A DNA stretch of 64,000 bases from contig OX377202.1 in assembly GCA_947396885.1 (NCBI GenBank), forward strand, positions 61,034,034 to 61,098,033, given 5' to 3'. Shown piece after piece: positions 10,607 through 20,190 of the stretch (positions within the stretch are counted from its first letter, which is position 1; every line of letters begins with the position of its first letter). The stretch comes from Heligmosomoides polygyrus polygyrus (taxonomy: Eukaryota > Nematoda > Chromadorea > Rhabditida > Heligmosomidae). The notes beneath the pieces are model-generated. The model was not told the origin of the DNA, made no database searches, and worked only from the letters and a program-made list of their open reading frames with translations. Position numbers and translations under genes: made by a program.

Positions 10607-13099
10607 CTAAAATGATCGCAAAGATGAGAAGAAGGCAAATCAATCTTACGATAAGAAGGACGTTATATGAAAACTACCCGAAACTAACCGTCAGATCGCC
10701 GCCAGTGCTCACGGAAAGGAAAAGACGAATGTCGTGGAACCACTGGCACCCAGTAACAAAATGTTTGTGACGACTGAAATAGAATCGAGATTTTCTGCGC
10801 ATTATTTTGCTGAAAAAGCGCGAAGCTTTCATAAATGGCGAAGCTAGGTGAAACTAACCGGCTTAGAGGTTCGTGTGGTGGTTCAGGCTCTACGGCGCAC
10901 TACGAGCCATATTTTAAATTCAAATCATAACCACGCTAATTATGGCTACCATTCTCTGTGAGTGCCAACCATGCCCGGAAGTAATCATAGACTGACTTGT
11001 GTATGGGACGGCCACCGCAAGTCATCAGATAAATACCAGCATAGGCCAGATAAATACCCTTTCTAAAAGAACGACCAGGCCATTTTAGGACCAATTGGTG
11101 TCCCGCTATAGCAAGGGTAGAACACTGATTTCTCCATCGACTGGTAGCCGCAATTCACTGCATAGCCGTAAGCATAAGCATTCGAGTTGCCTATACGACA
11201 CCGCTTAGAAGTAGAGTGTATGTAAGTAGTCTATGACACTTTCAGTTTCTAACACCGCCTCCATAAACGTTTACAGAGAGCGATCCAAACCTCGTATTGT
11301 AAGTTTACTTATTGTTAGTTAAATCATACCAGTAGAGAAAACCCATTTTTAAGTATTTTACATTCACTCAAAAACACGGCAGGAATAAAGTCGAAAAGAT
11401 CTTTCTAAGAGTGAAGAAGAAACTAACAAGTTTTCGGGTAAGAGTAGTTCCTCTCTGCGTGCTGGGCCATAGAAGTCGCAGCTGTAGAGATTGGATAGGT
11501 AGATCTTGCCTGATATTCCTCCACATAGAAGGCTGAAAACAGCTCTTGTGGCCAAAATATAAGAAACCGAAAAGACTTTCTATTAAAAATAAAAGGAATC
11601 TGTAATGCGGAGCGAAGGGAGTGTGTAAATGGCAGAATAAGGATGAGAGAAGGTATAGCGATTGATTTACAGCCACCGCATGTTCAATTCTTAATTGCAA
11701 TCCGCTTCTGCTTCAGATCACATCTTCTTACTTTGAAATACTGCGAGGTAGTATCTTCTTATCTTTACCCTCAAATAGGTACCGCAAGAACCTCTAAAAA
11801 CCGCATCTCATTCTCAGGAGGGTCAATGTGTCAACCTTTTTTCTTAGAGGTTGGTCGTTTCAGGTTAAGACTAGACTTCAAAGAATTGAGGGAGGTCTGG
11901 TCAAAACTTTCTGGTGGTCTATAAGCCCTATTTTGTGCAAGTTAAGGGACGTTCTCTATGCCTTCCAGTTCATGTCTTTTTTCTACTCAGCGCTCTTGGA
12001 TCTTGGATTGGTATCTCTGATGCACTTGGGGTATTTCATCACTTATTTAAATTGTGATGACGGACCATAGAGGTGTCCCAAAAGGAGGACCAAGATAATA
12101 CAGTAGCAGCTTATATAGCCCATGCGACAGGATGAACCAGTCTAGCATGAATCAACTCTATTTCTGATCACCCACAATAACCAAGCCTCCAGTCCTTCCG
12201 AAGTTGTCGAATTGACGACGAAGTTGTCGAATTGACGACGGAGTTGTCCAGAGAAACCTTCCTGGACAAGTCAGCCGCCAACTCTCGCAAGCCATTTGTT
12301 TCATTCTGCCTCTGGAACCTATACTGTGCGCGCTTAAAAGTGCCACCCCGAAGTGGAGAGCAGGGCAAAACCGCGTTGATTAACATTAACCTTCATTCCT
12401 TATCTTACTTATGAAGTAAATTTTTAGCTGCAGCAGCCCTCTTCCTTAGGCGACCAAAGGCCTTATAAGAAACGTGCAAATCAGGAGGGCAATGCCGCAT
12501 AGTAAAAATGGGGCAGGAGGAAGTAATCTACTTGTAAATGCAAACAAGAGAAGTTTTCGGAAAACAAATCCTTCATAAAAGTTAGATTTAGGAATTTACA
12601 GGAAACTGACAAGATGCAGCTCTCAAAGAACTCCTGAGAGGAGAAATTTTCCAATGTCTTTTCGAGAACTTACGTTCCTAAGGACCTTTTCCTAGTACGC
12701 GACGAGAGCGACAGGAGCGACTGGTCGCCCGATCAAAAACACATATCGATTTTTGCCAAGCAATCGTCCGCCATTAATCGAATCATACGTTTTTTGCGAG
12801 CAACACGGTCGCACTAGCAACTTTCGTCGCGTACTATGAACAGACCCTAACACTGGAATGAATGTAGACCGAGAAAGCTCAACAAACTCGTATGGGAACT
12901 GGAGTAGTAAGAAAATGGACTTGCAAGAATGTCCCAAATGCAGAAACAGAATCTGCATCGTGGCTTGAGATGGGGACTCGTGCTGAAATGTTAGGTTGCT
13001 CGGCAAGTTCTGGCGGTTTTGACTGCTCTACTTCAAACGATCATAACCTTCTTCACACTCACCGGATTCAGTCGCAATAAGAACTATTCGAATCAGCAC
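10607..13099. other. intergenic, no recognisable gene
   Basis: Nothing convincing was found apart from a duplicated GAAGTTGTCGAATTGACGAC at about 12,200-12,240. Short open frames lack codon or family signals. Confidence 0.45.
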
Positions 13100-13886
13100 A
13101 CTTCTTCGAACGCGACACTGGTTGACTAAATTCCATCAGCGAAAAAGCTGGGTGATCGAGATGCGACAACCTCTAGAAAGGCAGTTACTGCGAGATCCTG
13201 ATTTGCAAAGGTTCCACCAGCCAGGAAGTTATGAACGTGCTCAAAAAGGTGGTGGTCGGTTGGCGCCAGGTCTGGAGAGTATGATGGATAAGGCAGAACT
13301 TCAACTCTCTGTTTGCTTAATTTTCGCATTGTGATTTGCGAGACGTGTGGGCGGGCCTTGTCGTGGGTGGTGGGACCTCTTCTGTTGACCAGTGCCGGCT
13401 GCAGCTCACGAGATTTTCGGTACATCTAGTCGATCTCGTCCCAGAAGGACTCTGCTGTGATGGTTCGGCCTGGTTGCAGAAAGTTGCAGTGAATTACACC
13501 AGCCGCCGACCACCACACTATTACCATCGTCGTTCTCTGGTGAGATTTCGACTTTGTGAAATGGCTGGGGTTCGTCGACATCAACACACTGCTCTGATAG
13601 CCTTTGGTTATCGTACAGAACCCACTTTTCATCTTATGTGATGTTTCGATCCAAAAACGGGTCATTTCGATTTCGGAGAAGCAAAGAAGAATCGATTTCA
13701 AGATGCGACAATTCCTGACGATCACTCAAATCGTGGGCACTCACTTTTCGAACTTTTTCACCTTTACGAGCCGTTTCAAACCATCTGTAACAGCAGTTAT
13801 GCTGACTACTAAACCTTTCGCAATCTCAGGGACTGCTTCCGCTAAAATAGCTTCCACGACGGCCTTTCCAACCGTCGTCCTGGACA
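13100..13886 (-). pseudogene. mariner transposase remnant B
   Basis: Read on the minus strand from 13,886 down. A REIADE-like helix region (VVEAILAEAVPEIAKGL) is followed by a VKVKKFEKWVP block, then MVIVWWSAAGVIHCNFLQPG and LTHDKARPHVSQ-like residues. Next come VEVLPYPSYSPDLAPTDHHL and an FFADGI C-terminal end. These are the mariner D34D-family landmarks. Frame changes near 13,425 and 13,640 break the frame, and the extreme C-terminus and terminal repeats are missing. The N-terminal part stops where a foldback element begins. Confidence 0.7.
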
Positions 13887-15714
13887 GGCTCAAGCGGTAC
13901 TCATGAAGCAGAGAGCCCGTGGTGCCGTGGGGTTGCCGGGAAGCATGTTAACGCGGCAACCCAACGGCACCACGGGGCCGGTAATTATGAAGATTACGGG
14001 GCAGCTCGGCCCCGAGCATGCTGAGTCATCGCGGCGGGGCAGATCCCAGACGGAAGAGTGCCTCCGCCGACCCTACATCTCTAGCCGCACGTGCAATTCA
14101 TGCGGTTGCTTTCCCACGATGAAGAGACTTCACATGAGACCAAAATGAAAGATGTGGCGGGATTTGGAAGTGCCGTTGTTGAGAAATGGTGTCGTTCGAA
14201 CCGGTTCGAGTGATGTTTGCTTCCTCACAGCAAAGGGGTGGAAATATGGCGATATATATCCTACCTCGAGATCGTCAGCTGTGTATTAGTGGGCGTATAG
14301 GAAGACACTCTCAGACGGAGAGACCAATACCTTTATGTGTTGTGTATACCGATCGCTTAAGGATCGAGAGCGCGAGGTGTACAATCAGCCTGTGCCTTCC
14401 TGCAAAGTCAGAAGTGGACACTTCATAACGGATCCTGCAAATCCGGTTCGCCCCCACTTCTGTGAGCCAAGAAGCGTCCCTCGTTCTATTATGCGCCGTA
14501 GGGTGATCGAGAGGTGCAACGAATTCTGGGCACAACCCTATACGGGAACTCCAACCAGCGTTATCCAAGGCTTAGTAGCTGATATGGCACAGCCACGCTT
14601 CGGTAAGGGGACACATGAGAACAAATATTGTTTAGAGAACGATATTTATGGCTTCAGGCGATACTTTCACAGCCCCAGAGCGGATGGCAATGGTGGAACA
14701 GCTAACTGTTCGATAACCTGCGAACTTCGTTGAACGGTTTCACAGTAAACTTCGAAGGGCGTTTCCTACTCGCACCTCTGCCAGTTTTTGGCCTCACAGT
14801 TAACTATGGCCAGGTCGCAGATCCTGCCTATAACAAATGGAGAAATGGCGACAAGATATATGCGAAGTCGCGAAGCCTGCAGGCAAAATGAAATACACGA
14901 TGAGACGAGGCGCTTCAGACAGTTCCTCCAGGCGGATGGTCGTCCACCTACCACAAGAGAGTGTAAGGATCACCTTGATACCTCAGCCAGCAACCTCGCC
15001 CACTAGTTAGCTCTCAATGTGCCCCGTCCCCTCGTTGTACTCCTCTGAAGAACCCTACTCATGTTATCCTGCCCATTCCCTGAGGAAACTGTTAGCACAC
15101 TTGCCTTTGCATTCAGGTATATGCTTGCTCACAAATGAAATCTCATGCTTCACACGATTCAGTTTTTTTTTGTTTGTTTGTGTTGTCATTTGTACTTTAA
15201 ACGCTTTGGTAAGGAGTGTTCTGAAATATTTGTCTCAAACAAAAGACAAGTCTCAGACATGTTCCTAGACAACCTGCAGAAACTCGGTGACCGTTGTGGC
15301 TGGGTCGGTGTATTTCCTCAGTGATATCACAAACAGTACGATTCGTGTGGAAATATATCACGCTGTGATGAGACGCCGGTCGTGCAAGTCGCCCAAGAAG
15401 CAGCAAGCTCCCACGCGAGATGGTAGATGCGCGCGAAATAGCGGAGAGGCAGCGAGAGGTAGCAGACACGGTCCCACGCGAGACGGTTGTGCGCGCGAAA
15501 TAGCGGAGAGGCGGCGAGAGGGGGCAGACGCGCTGCAAATCGACATGACTCAGCAGTAGCGGGGACGAACGGGGCCGAGTTGCCCGTCAACCAATTATGA
15601 AGCACCGCTCCCCGGGTGCCATGGGGTTGCCGCGTTTTCGTTGCCGTTGCCGCGTTAACATGTTTCCCGGCAACCCCACAGCACCACGGACTCTCCGCTT
15701 CATAAGTACCGCTC
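13887..15714. mobile_element. foldback element with long inverted arms
   Basis: The first about 110 bp (CAAGCGGTACTCATGAAGC onward) recur as an inverted copy at about 15,590-15,714 (ending GCTTCATAAGTACCGCTCAA). Each arm contains its own hairpin made of GTGGTGCCGTGGGGTTGCCG and its complement. The 1.5 kb interior has no recognised gene. It abuts, and probably interrupts, the mariner remnant at 13,886. The target duplication is not clear enough to assign a superfamily. Confidence 0.55.
15410..15535 (+). repeat. two-copy GC-rich tandem repeat, about 63 bp
   Basis: CCCACGCGAGA followed by GCGCGCGAAATAGCGGAGAG occurs twice in tandem, starting at 15410 and 15473, within the foldback element. Confidence 0.7.
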
Positions 15715-16849
15715 AAGTTTGAGGCTCGGGAATCGAACGGGTGGGGTCGTACTCTTCCAGTTTGGGGAGAGGATTCCCTCCTATTTTTCAGGTTTTAGGC
15801 GATGTTTGTAATTCGTAATAAATTGTTTTTTCCAGGAGTGTCTTCGACAGCGTGGCCTCCTTCGTTCTCTAAACCTACGAATTTTTTTTATCAAAAAGTT
15901 TTAAATGGTGATTATATTACGCGTTAAAAATAAAGATTTTCAGCCTGCAGATTTGGAGTCACAGAGAGGTTTCCAATTTTTTCAGATTTTTTCCAGGAAG
16001 TCATGGACACGACAGTTTTCTGCCTGAACGAGCGACATCTACGTCCAAAATTGCACTATAAAATTACAAGTGTCATTTACTAAGGAAACTTAAGTGCTTT
16101 CCCTACAAGATTTTTTTTTGAAGCCCTCTTCCAATAGACGAGGGAATGGCAACCGTTAGACGGACTTGTCACGGAATTAACTTTCTCTCCTCTGCAGGAA
16201 ACAGCATCAGAAAGTGAAGTTGTACCCTATAAAATTTGAACCCAAAGTTTGACACACGTTAATAAAACCTGGTCTTCTGAAACGATCCTCTTTATAAACA
16301 GACGTTCCCTATTTGTATCATTTGCCGAAAAATATCGACGTCGTTAATCACATGGAAGCTGCTATTTTACTACCTGATTTTTAAAGCGTGAAGTCTACAC
16401 TTTTTTGTAGTTTTAAAAGCTCTGGGAATTTTTTAGAGACGTCAAAAAATCTAAGAAATATGGAAGGTTACGAGCGGCCATTGCGTTCTCCGATATCATC
16501 GACCGCAACTGAAGGATGGTCTTCTCGACGAAAAAATTTCTATCTTCTGAAGGAAAGAACATGAAGGAGTGTGCTTCATAGAATTTTAAGTCATGACTAT
16601 TATACAGTAAAAAACTAACCACAAGCTTCTCCGCAGCGATCTCCATCATGATTAGGGCGGATCGTATTCAAATTTCCGTTTTTCAAGGAAAATTAATTAT
16701 TTTCCACTTGGAGCAGACCACTCCTATACACTTGAAATCTTGCCACAAAAAGTTTCAAGTCTTGATCAATGCACAGTGTGAAAGTCATGATTTTCTGAAA
16801 CGAATAGATTGGATCGACCCTGATCGATATGGCACCGACGTCAAAGGAG
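15715..16849. other. AT-rich sequence, no gene seen
   Basis: AT-rich sequence with no recognisable coding or structural feature. It leads into the foldback array that begins near 16,850. Confidence 0.4.
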
Positions 16850-17705
16850 CGAAAAAATACGACGTGCACAAAAATGATATAACTCGATAAGTTTTCCAAA
16901 ATTCAATTCTTTCTGAAAAACAGAAAAATGCTTTCGAGCAATATAAAAACCATTTTTCAAAAGAGAGGTCTCTTCTATACGGGACGAGAGCCTTCGATTT
17001 TTGAGTGAAAAAATTGAAGTGACTTTGTATAAATCATCCTAAGTCGGTAAGTTTTTCGAAATTTGGAAAAGCCAACGGCTTTTTAAAAACTCGAAAAAAG
17101 CGCTTTCTAACCATATCAGAAACTGTTTGAAACAGGGAGGTCTTCATAGGGAACAATGGGGGTTGGATTTCTGGCCCATTGTTGCAGAAATACGTGCCAA
17201 AAATCGAACCGCCCGCTCTGTAGGAAGACCCTTTTTTGATAACTGTTTCCTATATGGTTAGAAAGCATTCATCTCTAATTTTCAAAAAGCCATTGTGATT
17301 TTCGAATTTCAAAAAATGAACCGAATTATGATCAATTTTGTGAACAACTCCTCAGAGATTCTGCATCGACGACATTGGAGTGATTTAACAAAAATGGTAA
17401 TAACTCAGTTTTTCGAAATTCAAAAATCCCAATGACTTTTTGAAAAATAGAAGAAGTACGCTAACTTATCATATGAGAATCGTTTTTCAAAAAAGAGGTC
17501 TTCTCTTTTGAAAAACGATTCTTGTGGCAAAAATCGACCAGAAATCGAGCCCCAACCTCCCCGTATGAAGACCTCCCTACTGAAATGGTCAAAGATCACT
17601 TTTTCTCTACTTTTCAAAAAGCTGTTGGTTTTTCTAATTTCGAAAAATGAGCCGAGTTATGAACATTTTTGTGAAACCACACCAATGTCGTCGGTGCAGA
17701 ATCGA
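16850..17705. repeat. array of AT-rich inverted repeats
   Basis: A module reading AACTCGG, then TTTTTCGAAATT, then CTTTTTGAAAA, then GGAGGTCTTC occurs repeatedly in alternating orientation. Positions about 17,040-17,155 pair with 17,215-17,335, and about 17,345-17,505 pair with 17,512-17,700. Ends marked by GATTCTGCATCGACGACATTGG and its inverse bound the last pair. This is palindromic non-coding repeat DNA. Confidence 0.6.
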
Positions 17706-18292
17706 TCAGCGTCTACGAGAAGTTCCTCACAAAATCGCCCATTTCATCGCGACTTAGAGGTGGCTGTGGAAAGAGGCGTACGTCCAGGTGATCCCATCTC
17801 TCCTAACCTCTTAGTGTGTTTGGAATCAACCATCCGTCGCTGTAGTTGGAGCGACGATGGCATCGAAGTCAATGGGAGGCAGCTGAACCGTTGAGATTTG
17901 CCGATGATATTGTCCTCATCACAAAGTCCACGCAGCAGGCGTCAAGAATGCTGCAGGAACTTCACATCGAAGGGGCTGAGGCTAGACTAACGATCAACAT
18001 GTCGAAGACGAAATTTATGAGGAACGAATTCGTGGGCGGTGATCCATACTGTTTGAAGAAGTTCCTTTACAGGAATTCGAAGATTACGTCTACCTCGGGC
18101 GACTGTTGAACATGAAGAACGACCTCATTCCGGAAATATCACGAAGGAAAAAAGCGGCATGGGCGGCGTACAATTCTGTGAGAGACGTGGTCGAGAGCTG
18201 CAATAACTGTGAACTGAGAGCTAATATCTTCAACTCCACAGTTCTTCCTGCGCTACGTTACGCTTGTGAAACATGAGCCTTAACAAAAACAG
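17706..18292 (+). pseudogene. RTE-like non-LTR retrotransposon, upstream part
   Basis: Frames encode the palm and thumb of an RTE-type reverse transcriptase: VERGVRPGDPISPNLLVCL, then a frameshift near 17,890, then FADDIVLITKSTQQASRM with the catalytic FADD. These are followed by SRRKKAAWAAYNSVRD and STVLPALRYACET. A frameshift near 18,060 and a stop near 18,275 show it was decaying. The reading continues at 29,021 on the other side of a Gypsy-type LTR element that inserted into it. The organisation resembles RTE elements described from hookworms. Confidence 0.8.
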
Positions 18293-18474
18293 TGTTAGGG
18301 GACAGACCGCTCACCAGCGTCGTTTAGGGTAGTTAGCGTTAACAGGACGATGGACGACCGGGAGGATAAGAAGAAGAACGATAAGAAGAAGATAATGATT
18401 GAAGACATAATAAATAGACGGCTGCTGGTGTGAATAAAGTATTCTCACCCCACTGGTGTCCCGACATCGCAACT
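18293..18474 (+). repeat. left LTR of outer Gypsy element
   Basis: 182 bp, matching the right LTR except for a 3-bp AAG length difference and a few substitutions. It contains an AATAAA at about 18,433. The right boundary is uncertain by one base because the following primer-binding site starts with TGG. Confidence 0.85.
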
Positions 18475-18600
18475 GGCGATCAGGGACGAAGAACTCCAGC
18501 AAGCGAAGGAGACCGAAGAATCCAACGAGCCGCACTCAAGGAGTACGAGGAGAAGACATCGACCACCGCCGAGGAGTGAAGAAGAAGGGCAACGCAAACG

Positions 18601-18834
18601 ATGGAAACTAAGGAAGGTAAGGTGGTCGCGGCCACCACCAGTTGTCCAGGAGGGGTGCAGGATCCCGCTACGGCCATAGAGCCGTATCGCGGCCGCACCC
18701 CGGGCCCGTATGTGCCCGGAACCTCCTTGAAGACTTGGTGGAGGCTTTTTCAGAATTTTCTGGTATTAAGGAAGGTCACGGATGAGTTCGAGAAGAGGCT
18801 GATCTTCCTCCAAGAGATCGGCGCCTCGAACTAT
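18601..18834 (+). pseudogene. outer-element Gag, N-terminal part
   Basis: ATG at 18601 opens a frame that reads a proline-rich start, then SLKTWWRLFQNFLVLRKV and EKRLIFLQEIGASNY, typical of the start of a Gypsy capsid region. It is cut after the Tyr codon (TAT, 18,832-18,834) by the inner LTR element. The Gag reading resumes in the same frame at 24,567, where GAG CTC TTG follows another TAT. Confidence 0.75.
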
Positions 18835-19821
18835 AGTTAGGATAAGAGAGAGACAACAAGTTAGGATTAAGGGAGACTAGGTGAATCGAGTTTGCGCGTC
18901 AAGGGCGGCGCGCTGTCCGCAATCGCGGACGGCGGGAGCCGCGGCGATTGCGGACAGCGCGCCGAACGCCGAGAAGGTTCTGGAAAAGGGGAGAGCAGTC
19001 AGTCTTCGTCCTCTCCTGTGGCGGGCCGTGGGTTCTTCTGGCCGCCGCCGTCTCCTGTGTCCCGGCCGCTTGTTCTGCTGGCCGCCGCTTGTCTCCTGCT
19101 TCCCGGCCGCTGTTCTTCTGGCCGTCGTCTCTGGCTTTCCTGGGTCTCGGCCGCCCGCTTTTCTGATTGCGGCAGCATCCGTTGCAGTTGGGGGGAAAGA
19201 CCCCGGTCATTGTTGACACCACGTCCGAGGTCGTTGCCGGACGTGGTGTGCCTTGCTAGCACTTCGCTTAGCGGACTCCTCGGTCCCTTGTGGTTAGGGG
19301 GGAGGTCCCGGTAGCTGCTGCCACCGCGCCCGAGGTAGTTGCCGGGCGTGGTGCGTTCAGTGTCCCTTCCTGGCACTGCAGTGCAGCTAGGGGTTAGTGT
19401 AGTTTAGGCTCGTGCCCACTTCCACGTCGCCGCTCCATCATCAGCCGTCGTCGCGTCCTTGAGCTGGGTCCACCTCATTGCGGAATCGTCGTCAGCAGTT
19501 CTCGTCCACCTGTGCCGGCAGTACGCCACCCGCACGCCACGTCGTCTGTTCGCTTCTGCAGCTAGCACGAGGACGTCCGTTACCAGCCGCATCGTCGATT
19601 CGCGTTCCATTCATCCCGCTCACACTCAGGCCGGCAGTACCAGTACCCATTGTGGCCGCCTCTCATATCCTTGCCCAGTTGTCATCGTCCTCATTTTCGC
19701 GTGTTCCTGTTTTGTGTTAACTGTTGCAATAAATCTTGTTCGTTGACCGAGAGCCTTTTGATAGCAAGGGTCTTTTGCCTACCGTTTCTTGGGATCTAAA
19801 ATATTCAAAAAGAACCTAACT
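18835..19821 (+). repeat. left LTR of inner element
   Basis: GC-rich LTR with terminal AGTTAGG/CCTAACT inverted repeat and an AATAAA at 19,728. It carries about 15 bp near 18,945-18,960 that is absent from the right copy. Confidence 0.85.
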
Positions 19822-20190
19822 TGGGGGCCGAACCGGGATCCCAAGTAATCCAAAAGTGGGTCATAACTCGGTGAACGGGCAAGTTTATTGCTTCGTTCGT
19901 TCGTGCGTTCGCGCTCTCGATTTTTTTTTTGTCGTGACTACATTACTGCGGGTGCCTCGAGTTCGCGCTCGAGGTAGCAGGCTGTAGTAGCGAGTAGCGG
20001 CGGGCCTCACGGTTCTGCTACTCGGCTACTACAGGGTGGTGGTCCTCGGAAGGAGGGAAGGTTGCCGCTATCTCCGGCTAGTGGTAGCATTCAATCCTAG
20101 AGGCAGCGAAAACGGTTCCAGTACGGGAACCGCTGCCCAAATTTTTTTGGATAAGCCGTAGTGAGGACCGGTCACCCGTGTAGTGTAGTC

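Noticed and set aside
14335..14733. 132-codon frame inside the foldback element
   Set aside because: No recognisable family, no splice or start evidence, and the composition is like its surroundings.
18881..19746. Several 70-140 codon frames on both strands, repeated at 23.6-24.5 kb
   Set aside because: They lie in the GC-rich LTRs of the inner retrotransposon. Frames overlap on both strands and show no domain.
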